Numbered from the stretch's first letter, positions 8,304 through 16,277 are shown. The stretch: 16,314 nucleotides of DNA from an uncultured Clostridia bacterium (GCA_947625985.1 CANQQF010000056.1:1-16314); one strand, 5' to 3'. Numbers and translations are program-made. Notes: generated from the letters alone by a model not told the origin.

Positions 8304-10328
8304 TTATTCTGGCTTTGTTCCTTCTGGTTTTGTTTCTCCTGTATTTGTTTGTGGAGCTGTTGATGCTGGTGCTGCTTGTTCTGCTTCTTGTGGTGTCGTT
8401 TGTTGCGGTTCAGTTTGTTGTGGCGCTGTACCTGTTCCTCCTCTAAGTATTATTTTTTGCATTGCATTGTATGTATCTCTTGATAGTAGTTTTGATGATA
8501 CTACTTTTCCGTTTAGTTTTTTTGTTATATATGTTTCTGTTACAACTCCATTTGAACCTGCTTGTTTTACTTTTTCTGTTCCTGCTGGTAATGTTGGATC
8601 TTCTTGATATTTTGTTGTTGGTGGTATTGTTGATATTGTTTTTGTGCTAAAACTTATTGTGTATTCTTCTTCTTCTTTTATTCCAAACATCGTTACCGTT
8701 GCTATTCCACTGTTTATACTTGCTACTATTCTTACTGGATATTTTCTTGTATTTTTAAATTTAAAGTCTGTTGATCCATATACTACTGTTGCATCTCTTC
8801 CTGCTGGTAGATATGATGTTACAAATTGATGGTTTCTTCTTTCTACTATTTCCATATTTGCTAATAATGCTGTGTTGTATAGTGTTGAAGATATTTGGCA
8901 AATTCCTCCTCCTATTCCATCTACTACTTCTCCATTTTCATATACTTTTCCATTTCTATATCCTGCTTCTGCTGTTCTTTTTCCTAAAGTTTTATTATAT
9001 GAAAATGTTTCTCCTGGTAGTATTACTTTTCCATTTATTTTTTGACATGCTAATCTTAAGTTTGTTGTTCTATCTGTATTTGTTGCATCATATTTTGTTG
9101 TAAATGTTGATAGTTTGTCTGGAAATGCTTCTGTCCCAATATCTGATAATGTTACTTTTGGTTTTGTTATTATTAATGGTATTACATATTCTTCTTTTTC
9201 TTCTGCTAGTGCTGCTTTTGCGGCTTCTACATCAAAATCTATTCCTTCTACTTCTGGATGTACTTCAAATGGATCTTTGGTGTAGTATGCATCTTGTACT
9301 TCTGTGTATATTTCTGTGTGTATTTTTTCTATATCTATTGGATCTGGATCTTTTTCTATTACCGGAATTTCTATGTATTCTTGAGTTACTTCAGTTTTAT
9401 TTATTTCTTCTTTTATTTTGTTTATTAGGTTCTCTCTGTCTATTACTATTCCTTTTTTACCTTTTCCTATTATTAATGAATCTTGTTCGTCTTCAACATA
9501 ATAGCTTGACTCTACTACTATTCCAGGTAGCTTCGTTCCTATATCTTCTACTGTTTGGTCTGCTATTTGGTCATTTATCGTTGATTCTACATCAATGTCT
9601 TTTTTTAATAGGAATGTTTTTATTATTTCAAAGTTATTAACAAAAATGTTACCTTGTTTACCTATTTCTACTGCTTCGTTTACTGCTTTTTCTATTTCAT
9701 AATTTGTTTCTAATACATTTAAGTCTATTGTTGTTTCATAGTCTTGATATTTTAGTTCTATTTCTTTTGATTTTTTTTCATCATATATTTTTGTTAATTT
9801 TTCTACTGCTTCTTCTTTAGTTAAACCTGATACATCAATTTCTTTTATTGTTATTCCTTTTAGGATTTTAGAATTCCCCATGTTTATTAATGCGAAAATT
9901 GTTGAGAATATTAAGATTATTGCAATTAGTACTATTGTTGCTATTTCTATTGTTTTGGTTTTTATTTTCTTTTCTTGTTTTTCTTCTTTTTCTTTAAATT
10001 GCAATGGTTTATTCTTTTTCATTTGTTTGAATCCTGTTGATTCTTCTTTTTTTTCGCTTTTTGTTTTAGAATCTTTTTCTACATTTTCTTTTTTTTCTGC
10101 CTTTTTTTCTTCTTTCTTCTCTGCTCTTTTTTCGGACTTCTTTTCAGGTTTTTTTTCAGTTTTCTTTTCTGCTTTTTTTTCAGTTTTCTTTTCTACTTTT
10201 TTTTCAGTTTTCTTTTCTACTTTTTTTTCAGACTTCTTTTCTACCTTTTTTTCTTTCTGATCTTTAGGTTTCTTTTGATTGTTTTTCTTTTCTTTTTCTT
10301 CAATTTTTTCTTCTTTTTTTTCTTTCAT
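8304..10328 (-). CDS. VanW/G5 envelope protein with peptidoglycan-binding-like domains and a Lys/Glu-repeat cytoplasmic tail
   Basis: A 674-residue single-pass membrane protein. Residues 1-125 are almost entirely Lys and Glu, including thirteen consecutive xEKK units (29-80). One transmembrane helix spans about 127-150. Outside lie two regions resembling the PG_binding_4/YoaR-type domain (about 160-390, with ITIKEIDVSGLTKEEAVEKL at the start), then a VanW domain (about 404-546) with the signature GGGICQISSTLYNTALLAN. A G5 domain (about 554-631) and a Gln/Pro/Thr-rich tail follow. The YoaR-like VanW family is widespread in Firmicutes, without proven biochemistry; VanW occurs in some vancomycin-resistance clusters, but nothing here indicates resistance. 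The ATG at 10328 follows GGAAGG; an in-frame TTG at 10340 preceded by AAGGGG is an alternative adding four residues. A cell-wall-associated role is inferred from G5 and PG-binding-like domains. Confidence 0.9.
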   Translation of the reverse strand: MKEKKEEKIEEKEKKNNQKKPKDQKEKKVEKKSEKKVEKKTEKKVEKKTEKKAEKKTEKKPEKKSEKRAEKKEEKKAEKKENVEKDSKTKSEKKEESTGFKQMKKNKPLQFKEKEEKQEKKIKTKTIEIATIVLIAIILIFSTIFALINMGNSKILKGITIKEIDVSGLTKEEAVEKLTKIYDEKKSKEIELKYQDYETTIDLNVLETNYEIEKAVNEAVEIGKQGNIFVNNFEIIKTFLLKKDIDVESTINDQIADQTVEDIGTKLPGIVVESSYYVEDEQDSLIIGKGKKGIVIDRENLINKIKEEINKTEVTQEYIEIPVIEKDPDPIDIEKIHTEIYTEVQDAYYTKDPFEVHPEVEGIDFDVEAAKAALAEEKEEYVIPLIITKPKVTLSDIGTEAFPDKLSTFTTKYDATNTDRTTNLRLACQKINGKVILPGETFSYNKTLGKRTAEAGYRNGKVYENGEVVDGIGGGICQISSTLYNTALLANMEIVERRNHQFVTSYLPAGRDATVVYGSTDFKFKNTRKYPVRIVASINSGIATVTMFGIKEEEEYTISFSTKTISTIPPTTKYQEDPTLPAGTEKVKQAGSNGVVTETYITKKLNGKVVSSKLLSRDTYNAMQKIILRGGTGTAPQQTEPQQTTPQEAEQAAPASTAPQTNTGETKPEGTKPE
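10089..10244 (-). repeat. Thirteen imperfect 12-bp repeats encoding xEKK
   Basis: Codons for Val/Ser/Thr/Ala/Pro/Glu-Glu-Lys-Lys repeat thirteen times without interruption (one unit is SEKR). On the plus strand this is an almost pure pyrimidine tract. Such a repeat can change length by slippage in steps of four residues without breaking the frame. Confidence 0.9.
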
Positions 10329-10375
10329 TTTTCCTTCCAATATCTCTTTCCCCTTTTGATTTTTTATTGCTTATG

Positions 10376-10404
10376 ATGTTATCATATTTTAGCTTTTTTT
10401 ACAA
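10376..10404 (-). promoter_or_regulatory. Possible promoter of the VanW gene
   Basis: On the minus strand TTGTAA (10399-10404) and TAACAT (10376-10381) are 17 bp apart, each matching four of six consensus bases. The surroundings are very AT-rich, so other -10-like hexamers are also present and this assignment is tentative. The rest of 10341-10551 is T-rich spacer with no gene that I can see. Confidence 0.3.
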
Positions 10405-10528
10405 TATGTTTTCATTTCATTATATTAAATTTATCGTTTCTTTATTACTTATAATATTGTTTTTAATAAATTTTTATTTACTTTTTTTCATTTTTTTACT
10501 TTTTTTACTTTTTTTTTCAAAAAAAGTA

Positions 10529-10557
10529 TTGAACTTTATTAAAAATAATATTATAAT
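10529..10557 (+). promoter_or_regulatory. Promoter of the CBM25-like gene
   Basis: TTGAAC (10529-10534), 17-bp spacer and a perfect TATAAT (10552-10557), preceded by T and A tracts that could act as an UP element. The leader to the ATG at 10596 is about 32 bases. Confidence 0.8.
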
Positions 10558-10595
10558 GTTAACTAGCAAAAGATAAATTGTTAAGGAGATTAAGA

Positions 10596-11069
10596 ATGGA
10601 ATTAACTAAAAATATATTTTTTAATACAGATAAATTAGTTGAAAATTCTACTGTAAAGATTTCTTATACAGGAAAGTTTTTTCAAGATGATTCAGAAAAT
10701 GTAACTATCCATTATGGTTTCAGTCCAAATTGGGATGGAGTCACTGATATAGAAATGGAAAGAACAGAGTTAGGTTTTCAAGCTGAAATAGAACTTAATG
10801 GTGTTGAAACTTTTAATTTCTGTTTTAATAATGAAAATGGTGAATGGGATAATAATGATGGTGAAAATTATACTTTTCCATTAGAAAAAGTTCAAAACGA
10901 ACTTGTTGTTCTAGAAGATGAACCTGTTTCTCTTGGTTCTGCTAGAAAACTTAGAAGATCTTATTTATGGAGTAAAAAGGTTCGTTTGGCTGTTTATAAA
11001 CTTATTACTTATTTGCCAAGATTGATTTCTGGTAATTATAAAAGAAAAATTAAACGTGAATCAGATTAA
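10596..11069 (+). CDS. Small cytoplasmic protein with a CBM25-like carbohydrate-binding domain
   Basis: A 157-residue protein. Residues about 18-96 have the pattern of the CBM25/26 starch-binding family: VTIHYGFSPNWDG near the start, then a beta-rich stretch, and FCFNNENGEWDNNDGENYTF at the end. The WDNN-x-GENY motif with its aromatic residues is the typical glucan-contact region. Residues 117-157 form a basic amphipathic tail rich in Lys and Arg. There is no signal peptide, transmembrane helix or catalytic domain, unlike most CBM25 modules, which belong to secreted amylases. It may bind intracellular glycogen or starch-like glucan, but that is inferred. The ATG at 10596 is chosen because AAGGAG lies seven bases upstream; an in-frame TTG at 10578 would overlap that site. 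The gene is monocistronic. Confidence 0.82.
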   Translation: MELTKNIFFNTDKLVENSTVKISYTGKFFQDDSENVTIHYGFSPNWDGVTDIEMERTELGFQAEIELNGVETFNFCFNNENGEWDNNDGENYTFPLEKVQNELVVLEDEPVSLGSARKLRRSYLWSKKVRLAVYKLITYLPRLISGNYKRKIKRESD

Positions 11070-11131
11070 TTAATTATGCTCGCAATAATATTTATATATA
11101 TTATAACCTATAATTTACTTTAATCCAAAAT

Positions 11132-11166
11132 AAAGCCATAGTGTAAACTATGGTTTTACTTTTTTT
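11132..11166 (+). terminator. Intrinsic terminator of the CBM25-like gene
   Basis: A ten-pair stem (11132-11141 with 11148-11157, one G-U pair, loop tgtaaa) is followed by a seven-T run at 11160-11166. It is placed 62 bases after the stop codon and directly before the terminator of the convergent gene. Confidence 0.85.
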
Positions 11167-11173
11167 GATTTAC

Positions 11174-11200
11174 AAAAAAGTGTGCTTATTTGCACACTTT
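11174..11200 (-). terminator. Intrinsic terminator of the membrane protein gene
   Basis: Nine-pair perfect stem aaagtgtgc (11177-11185) and gcacacttt (11192-11200) with a six-base loop. On the minus strand it is followed by a T run (complement of the A run at 11174-11179). It lies ten bases beyond the stop codon of the gene at 11211-11810. Confidence 0.85.
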
Positions 11201-11210
11201 ACTTTATTTT

Positions 11211-11810
11211 TTAATCGTTATTTTCGACCTTTTGTATTATTTCTTCTGGCTCTTCTATTATTTCTTCGTCTTTTTCAAAACCATTGTTTCTTACAATTCT
11301 ATAGTTACTACTATATAATGTATTGTTTATGCTATTGTCGTTTGTCTCGTTGCTTTTTACTTGCATATTATTTGCTAGTATAACTCTTGCTATTCCCCAA
11401 ATTCCAATAGCTTGTAAATAGTTTATTTTTACAAATTCAATATTCAATAATGATGGAATTATTACATTCCATGAATAATGTAATGCTAATATTCCTATAA
11501 ACATTGCAATTAAAGTAATCATTAATATTAAAATTGTTTTTTCTGTTTCTCCTATGTCGTGTTCTCTTTCTTTTACAAGCTTTATTTCTTGTTGATAGTT
11601 TTCTTTCATACTGCTAATTGCATATAAAACTACTGCTGATTGCCACCAAGTTATTGCGTTTACTCCAAACAATGAAGGCATTGAAATATTCCAAAATATT
11701 GTTGGTAATATTGCTGATATTAATATTGCTATGATTGGTAATGCAATTATTAATAATGTAATGCCTAGTAATATTAAACCTGATAAAACTGTTTCACCAA
11801 AACTTTTCAT
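11211..11810 (-). CDS. Four-helix integral membrane protein with internal duplication, function unknown
   Basis: A 199-residue protein I cannot assign to a named family. Hydrophobic segments lie at about 8-38, 51-67, 91-111 and 129-146. A basic/acidic stretch (69-90) separates the two halves, and an acidic tail rich in Glu (178-199) probably lies in the cytoplasm. The halves share a motif. W40-N-x-x-x-P-S-L is followed by W56-Q57 at the start of helix 2. W114-N-x-x-x-P-S-L is followed by Y131-L-Q133 at the start of helix 4. The spacing between copies is 74-76 residues. This Trp/Pro then aromatic-Gln pattern recalls short membrane segments seen in many small uncharacterised bacterial membrane proteins. 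The start ATG is preceded by GAGGT five bases upstream. It is transcribed alone from a consensus promoter. Confidence 0.8.
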   Translation of the reverse strand: MKSFGETVLSGLILLGITLLIIALPIIAILISAILPTIFWNISMPSLFGVNAITWWQSAVVLYAISSMKENYQQEIKLVKEREHDIGETEKTILILMITLIAMFIGILALHYSWNVIIPSLLNIEFVKINYLQAIGIWGIARVILANNMQVKSNETNDNSINNTLYSSNYRIVRNNGFEKDEEIIEEPEEIIQKVENND

Positions 11811-11902
11811 GTTTTACCTCGTGTGAGCTCTTTTTTTGAATACTTTATTGGCCGTTTAACTATTAAATTATACGTTTCGGGTTTATTCCGATTTGTTTTT
11901 GT

Positions 11903-11931
11903 ATTATATCACTATGGTTTTTCTTTGTCAA
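11903..11931 (-). promoter_or_regulatory. Consensus promoter of the membrane protein gene
   Basis: On the minus strand TTGACA (11926-11931) and TATAAT (11903-11908) are perfect, with a 17-bp spacer. The leader is about 85 bases; I see no known riboswitch or convincing attenuator in it. Confidence 0.9.
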
Positions 11932-11950
11932 CATAATATTTGTTTGAGGT

Positions 11951-11979
11951 TTGAATTTATTTTTATTTAGGTTTATAAT
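11951..11979 (+). promoter_or_regulatory. Promoter of the short-chain reductase gene
   Basis: TTGAAT (11951-11956), 17-bp spacer, perfect TATAAT (11974-11979). Its -35 is only 19 bases from the -35 of the divergent membrane protein promoter, so both polymerases would bind almost the same stretch. Confidence 0.82.
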
Positions 11980-12011
11980 GTTTGTGATATTTATATTTAA
12001 GAAAGGAGTTT

Positions 12012-12028
12012 CAACTCGTTTTGAGTTG
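12012..12028 (+). promoter_or_regulatory. Hairpin between Shine-Dalgarno and start codon of the reductase gene
   Basis: CAACTC (12012-12017), loop GTTTT, GAGTTG (12023-12028) sit between the AAAGGAG at 12002-12008 and the ATG at 12030. If folded, the hairpin shortens the effective Shine-Dalgarno spacing from 21 to 4 bases. Confidence 0.5.
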
Positions 12029-12029
12029 T

Positions 12030-12767
12030 ATGTGTTTTATGGAAAGAATTGCTATTGTTACTGGCGCTTCTAGAGGTATTGGCAGAGAGATTGCTGTTAT
12101 GTTAGCTCATGAAGGCGTTAAAGTTATTGCAAATTATAATAATTCTGAATCTATGGCTTTAGAACTTCAGGATTCTCTTAAGAATGAAGGGTTTTTTATT
12201 GATATTTTTAAAGCTGATGTTTCTAAAAGATTAGATGTTCAAGCTCTTGTTTCTTATACTTTAGAAAAGTATGGACATATTGATATTCTCGTTAATAATG
12301 CGGGTATTTCAAAGTCTCACTTAATTACTGATGTTTCTGATGAAGAATGGAATGATCTTATTAATGTTAATTTATATTCTGTTTTTGCTATGTCTCAAGA
12401 GGTTTGTAAGTCTATGATTAATAATAAGAGTGGTTGTATTATTAATATTTCTTCTATTTGGGGAATGGTTGGTGCTTCTATGGAATCGATTTATTCTGTA
12501 ACAAAGGCTGGTATAGATGCTTTAACTAAGAGTTTGGCTAAAGAACTTGGTCCTTCTAATATTCGTGTTAATTCTATCGCTCCTGGTATTATTGATACTG
12601 ATATGAATGCTGAATGGTCTGATTCTGAATTGAATGATATTAAGGAAAATATTCCTCTTGGAAGTATTGGTATGCCTAATGATATTGCTAAATGTGTAAA
12701 ATGGCTTATTGATGATTCTTATACTACTGGACAGGTTATTTCTGTTAATGGTGGATGGGTAATTTGA
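12030..12767 (+). CDS. Short-chain dehydrogenase/reductase, FabG/YmfI-like
   Basis: A 245-residue NAD(P)-dependent reductase of the classical SDR family. The nucleotide-binding TGASRGIG is at 11-18, NNAG at 89-92, and the catalytic Ser142 (in INISSIWG), Tyr155 and Lys159 (YSVTK) are intact. It ends VNGGWVI, close to the usual family length. FabG (3-oxoacyl-ACP reductase of fatty acid synthesis) is the nearest well-known relative. The SSIWGMVGAS stretch and the IDTDMN region resemble, from memory, the YmfI group that reduces 5-aminopentanone on elongation factor P in Bacillus. No fab, efp or accessory gene is nearby, so the substrate stays open. Start choice: ATG 12030 (MCFMERIAI) is 4 bases from the Shine-Dalgarno if a hairpin is looped out. 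ATG 12039 (MERIAIVTG) fits family N-termini equally well, and TTG 12021 has a 12-base spacing. Confidence 0.9.
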   Translation: MCFMERIAIVTGASRGIGREIAVMLAHEGVKVIANYNNSESMALELQDSLKNEGFFIDIFKADVSKRLDVQALVSYTLEKYGHIDILVNNAGISKSHLITDVSDEEWNDLINVNLYSVFAMSQEVCKSMINNKSGCIINISSIWGMVGASMESIYSVTKAGIDALTKSLAKELGPSNIRVNSIAPGIIDTDMNAEWSDSELNDIKENIPLGSIGMPNDIAKCVKWLIDDSYTTGQVISVNGGWVI

Positions 12768-12778
12768 TGTTTTTTATT

Positions 12779-12806
12779 AATTGTAATACTTTTGTAATAC
12801 AATTTT
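12779..12806 (+). terminator. Weak possible terminator after the reductase gene
   Basis: Seven pairs (aattgta/tacaatt) plus three inner pairs across an A-A mismatch, loop tttt, followed by only a short T run and then A residues. Termination may be incomplete, so some read-through into the downstream adhesin gene is possible. Confidence 0.35.
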
Positions 12807-12819
12807 AAAAAAGATTTTA

Positions 12820-12848
12820 TTGACTGATATTCTAAGTTTTTATAAAAT
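12820..12848 (+). promoter_or_regulatory. Promoter of the VWA adhesin gene
   Basis: TTGACT (12820-12825), 17-bp spacer, TAAAAT (12843-12848), each five of six consensus. The AT-rich leader of about 105 bases ends with AAAGGAG ten bases before the ATG. Confidence 0.7.
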
Positions 12849-12962
12849 TAAAGTGATATATAATTTCTTGGATAATAATTTTGTTTATTTAAGTATTAAT
12901 TTATCAAAAAATATACTATATATTTAATATGATAAAGTTAGTTTGAAAGGAGATTTATCACA

Positions 12963-15900
12963 ATGTTTAAAAAAGCTATTGTTCTACTTACATGCTACCT
13001 TTTATCTATTGGTTCTACTGCTCCGTTCAATAATATAGGGAGTACAGTTATGACTTATAATGATATTCTTAGTTATTCTGACTCGAGCACAGTAGATAGT
13101 TATAAAGATGCTTTACTCAATAAGTCTTCAAGTAAAGATAATGGTCGTATATGGGTAGATAAATCTGTATATAAGCATGATAATACATCAGGCTCTAATA
13201 AAATCACTTTAGATGAAAAGTTTAATATAGATTATGATGATGATTTTGCAGAGGTTTTTTCAGCTCTTGGATCTAGTCAAAAAACTGCTTATAAACAAGA
13301 AACTGGCGTAGATATAAGTATTGCTTTAGACGTTTCCGCTAGTATGAATATTGATAGCAGAATAGAAAAGGCTATTTCTTCTTTAAACAGTTTTATTGAT
13401 TCTGCTATGGCTCAAAGTGATAATAATAGAATTGCTATTTCAGCTTTTGGTATAGATTCAATAGAATGTTTACCTTTAGGTCATTATAGTAAAAAAGATG
13501 GACAAGATTATATTTCTTTACTTTATTCTAATGTCCTTGGAGGACAGCATTATACTGCTAATTATTTTCAGTTAACTTTTAAAGCTGTAAAAGAAGATGG
13601 TACTGAAATTAATAAAATTATAAATAACCTTGAACCAGAAAATGGTGGTTCGTCTAATCTTGATTCTTCGGGAACAAAGATTGGACCAGGGACAAATATA
13701 CAAAAAGGTAATTATAAAGCTTTAGAATCTTTAGTAAAAGATGAATTAGATCCTGATATTAATCAGATTCCGGTTTTTATATTATTTACTGATGGTTATG
13801 CTAACGCGTTAAATAAATATACACCAGAGGAACAATATAGTTGGTATAAAGATACTGATGAAGTAGAAGACTGGAGAGATAGTGGAGAATTATTAGGGTT
13901 ATTAGAGGATTCTCAGACGCAAAATCCAGGATATGGAGATGTATATAGGAAGACAAAAAATCAAAATGATAAAGGAATAGGAGCTTCAAATACTATAATT
14001 TTGCAAACGTTAATGTCAACAGCATATAAAAAGGCAGAGGTTGAAAATCATTATAAAAAAGATAATGAAAATTCTTCTTCGTTATTGGTTTACAACGTAG
14101 GCGTTGACTTAGCTGAATACTATGAGTCTTATGGATATGATAGTTATCATGAAGCTTGTATCCCAGTAATGGATGCAATTTTAAATCCCGCAAGATATTT
14201 TAGGGCAAATTATGATTCTTCAGTTTTGGGATATGGACCTAAAAATCCTGAAGATATGGATGAAAGTAAAAAGACTACTTTTTTTGCAGAATATAGTAAA
14301 AAGGTAACTACTGCATATGAGGCTTGGCAACAATGGTTACAAGGTGATGATACTGTTACAATTACTAATCAGATTGGAACAAGGAATTTTGCACAGTTAC
14401 CGGCAGATAGTCCAATTACAAAAAATGATATAAGAAGAAATATTAATTATGTGCAAAGTAGCAATTCTATAAATATAGATAGTGACCAAATTCAAAAAAC
14501 ACTAGATAATATTTTTTCTTCAGCAATTTCTTATAATGATTCATATATTCCTATCCAAGGAGATGGTATTAATAACGCTCAGTTGTCATATGTAGATCCA
14601 ATAGGCGAATATATGGAAGTTAAGGATGTAAAGAAACTTTTGTTATTTGGAAAAGAATACGATATAGTTCGTAATGAAGAAGCGGATGAGGAATTAAAAA
14701 GGTTCTATAAAGTTGTTGGTAAAGACGGTGCAGATGAATCTATAGAAAATCCAAATTATGATAATAGCACAAAGTTTAACTTAAGTGATATTAGCATTTG
14801 GGTTGAAAAAAATAAAGATGATTCAAATAATTATGAAACTTTTCATGTTGAAATTCCAAAACAGGCTTTACCTATTATGACAAATTCTGTTCTTATTGAT
14901 ACAGATGGAAGTATTTTAGAATATAAATATAATGAAAGTGATAACGAATTGCCTCTTAGAATTGTTTATACTGTAGGGTTAGTAAATGATGTTCTTAATG
15001 AAAGTGGTAAAGTAGACAAGAGTAAAGTATCTGAAAAATATTTAAATGACCATGAAATAGAGATAGATGGTAAAAAATATTTGAATTTTTATTCTAGCTA
15101 TTATGATAGTACAAGTTATAATCAATCAAAAGATGGAACCATTGGAAATGCCTATGCCTCTTATTCACCTTCTAGTAAAAATAATTTTTATATTTTTCAA
15201 GATAATTTAATACTTTATGAGAATAGCTCTGGTTCTGAAGGAATTTTAGAAAGTTCAGGAGGAACTATTAGGTTATCTAATGAAGTTTCTAACTTAAGTG
15301 ATATAGATAAAAATAAAACTTATTATATAATCACACGTTATTATACTCAAGATGAAGGTGAAAAAGGAAAAGAAATACAATATGCAAAGGCATATAAAGG
15401 ATCAGATTTCTTTGGAATTAATGATGAATGTTCTTTAATATATTATGACAAGGTAAAGAAAACAGAAGTAGATTCTGCTGGTGAAAATATTGTGGTAGCA
15501 ACTAAGGTTGGCTCTAAGAAGATTTTTGATTTGTCAACTATTTCAACTGATAAGAATGAAAATGAAACTGAAACTGCAACTAAATGTAATGCGCCAAAGT
15601 ATTATGAAGATGATGTTGAAATAAAAATATTGGAAAATTTGGGTAATAATGGAAAAGTTCAAATTCAAGAAGAACCTGAAGCTCTTCCAAGTGAGTCTCC
15701 AAGTCCTAGTCCTAGTGTTGAACCGAGTGAAGAACCTAGCCCTAGCCCTAGCGTTGAGCCGAGTGAAGAACCTAGCCCTAGTCCTAGTGTCGAACCAAGT
15801 GAAGAACCTAGCCCTAGCCCTAGTGTCGAACCAAGCGTAGAACCTAGCCCTAGTCCTAGTGTCGAACCAAGTGAAGAACCTAGTCCTAGTCCTAGCGTTG

Positions 15901-16217
15901 AGCCGAGTGAAGAACCTAGCTCTAGCCCTAGTGCTGAACCAAGCGAAGAACCTAGCTCTAGCCCTAGTGCTGAACCAAGTGAAGAACCTAGCCCTAGTCA
16001 AAGTCCTTCAGTAAATCCTTTACCTAGCCCAGATTCTCCGCCTAGTATAAAACCAAATGAACAAAGTAATAATTTTAAGTCACAAAATTTAAATAATTCT
16101 AATAGTGCAAATACTTTGCCTAATGCTGGCAAAATGGCACTAATAGCACTACCTATTGCAATAGGTGCAATGATTTTCTCATATGTAAAATATAGAAAAT
16201 TAAGGAAAATAAAATAG
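12963..16217 (+). CDS. Sortase-anchored VWA-domain adhesin with Ser/Pro/Glu repeat stalk (pilus-tip-like)
   Basis: A 1,084-residue surface protein. The basic N-terminus and hydrophobic stretch at 4-19 form a signal peptide. A von Willebrand factor A domain (about 115-460) has a complete metal-ion-dependent adhesion site: D123-V-S125-A-S127, T244 and D277 in LFTDG. The preceding GRIWVDKSV and [12 protein letters not shown] stretch is typical of large clostridial VWA surface proteins resembling pilus-tip adhesins. Residues about 500-905 look like beta-rich stalk domains that I cannot name individually. A 12-residue repeat ([12 protein letters not shown] type) runs from 910 to about 1013. The C-terminus has LPNAG (1052-1056), a hydrophobic segment and a YRKLRKIK tail, forming a sortase sorting signal. 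The variant motif (A in place of T) suggests a dedicated sortase, and none is in this window. The role in binding host or glycan ligands is inferred. Confidence 0.93.
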   Translation: MFKKAIVLLTCYLLSIGSTAPFNNIGSTVMTYNDILSYSDSSTVDSYKDALLNKSSSKDNGRIWVDKSVYKHDNTSGSNKITLDEKFNIDYDDDFAEVFSALGSSQKTAYKQETGVDISIALDVSASMNIDSRIEKAISSLNSFIDSAMAQSDNNRIAISAFGIDSIECLPLGHYSKKDGQDYISLLYSNVLGGQHYTANYFQLTFKAVKEDGTEINKIINNLEPENGGSSNLDSSGTKIGPGTNIQKGNYKALESLVKDELDPDINQIPVFILFTDGYANALNKYTPEEQYSWYKDTDEVEDWRDSGELLGLLEDSQTQNPGYGDVYRKTKNQNDKGIGASNTIILQTLMSTAYKKAEVENHYKKDNENSSSLLVYNVGVDLAEYYESYGYDSYHEACIPVMDAILNPARYFRANYDSSVLGYGPKNPEDMDESKKTTFFAEYSKKVTTAYEAWQQWLQGDDTVTITNQIGTRNFAQLPADSPITKNDIRRNINYVQSSNSINIDSDQIQKTLDNIFSSAISYNDSYIPIQGDGINNAQLSYVDPIGEYMEVKDVKKLLLFGKEYDIVRNEEADEELKRFYKVVGKDGADESIENPNYDNSTKFNLSDISIWVEKNKDDSNNYETFHVEIPKQALPIMTNSVLIDTDGSILEYKYNESDNELPLRIVYTVGLVNDVLNESGKVDKSKVSEKYLNDHEIEIDGKKYLNFYSSYYDSTSYNQSKDGTIGNAYASYSPSSKNNFYIFQDNLILYENSSGSEGILESSGGTIRLSNEVSNLSDIDKNKTYYIITRYYTQDEGEKGKEIQYAKAYKGSDFFGINDECSLIYYDKVKKTEVDSAGENIVVATKVGSKKIFDLSTISTDKNENETETATKCNAPKYYEDDVEIKILENLGNNGKVQIQEEPEALPSESPSPSPSVEPSEEPSPSPSVEPSEEPSPSPSVEPSEEPSPSPSVEPSVEPSPSPSVEPSEEPSPSPSVEPSEEPSSSPSAEPSEEPSSSPSAEPSEEPSPSQSPSVNPLPSPDSPPSIKPNEQSNNFKSQNLNNSNSANTLPNAGKMALIALPIAIGAMIFSYVKYRKLRKIK
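15690..16001 (+). repeat. 36-bp tandem repeat encoding a Ser/Pro/Glu wall-spanning stalk
   Basis: Eight in-frame 36-bp units (15690-15977) and a partial ninth encode variants of [12 protein letters not shown]. Codons vary between units (agt/agc, gtt/gtc, cct/cca), so the array is not freshly duplicated. The two units near 15906-15977 share the SSSPSAEP variant. Pro/Ser-rich acidic repeats just before a sorting signal usually cross the peptidoglycan layer. Confidence 0.95.
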
Positions 16218-16248
16218 TTTTATTTACAAATATTTTAGAAAATAAGCT

Positions 16249-16272
16249 ACCACCCTTAAAAAGGGTGGTTTT
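16249..16272 (+). terminator. First terminator of the VWA adhesin gene
   Basis: Nine-pair GC-rich stem accaccctt (16249-16257) and aagggtggt (16261-16269), three-base loop, then TTTT. It is located 31 bases after the stop codon. Confidence 0.88.
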
Positions 16273-16277
16273 CATAT

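Noticed and set aside
8771..9640. Plus-strand Leu-rich reading frames opposite the VanW gene
   Set aside because: They arise from the antisense of an AT-rich gene, have implausible composition, and the minus-strand gene has clear VanW and G5 domains.
8304..10328. VanW gene as evidence of vancomycin resistance
   Set aside because: No vanA/B-type ligase, vanX/Y, or two-component genes are nearby; YoaR-like VanW proteins are common in Firmicutes without resistance.
11811..11902. Possible riboswitch in the 85-base leader of the membrane protein gene
   Set aside because: I could find only a four-pair stem and none of the conserved cores of known riboswitch classes.
12963..13022. Lipoprotein lipobox around Cys11 of the VWA adhesin
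   Set aside because: LLTC has a poor -1 residue, the cysteine is in the middle of the hydrophobic core, and the protein carries a C-terminal sorting signal.
15543..16001. Minus-strand Arg/Phe/Thr-rich frame opposite the adhesin repeat
   Set aside because: It is the mirror of the 36-bp repeat; no start signals and low-complexity composition.
15690..16001. Regular 36-bp repeats as a CRISPR array
   Set aside because: Repeats are contiguous with no spacers, in frame with the adhesin, and encode a typical Pro/Ser stalk.
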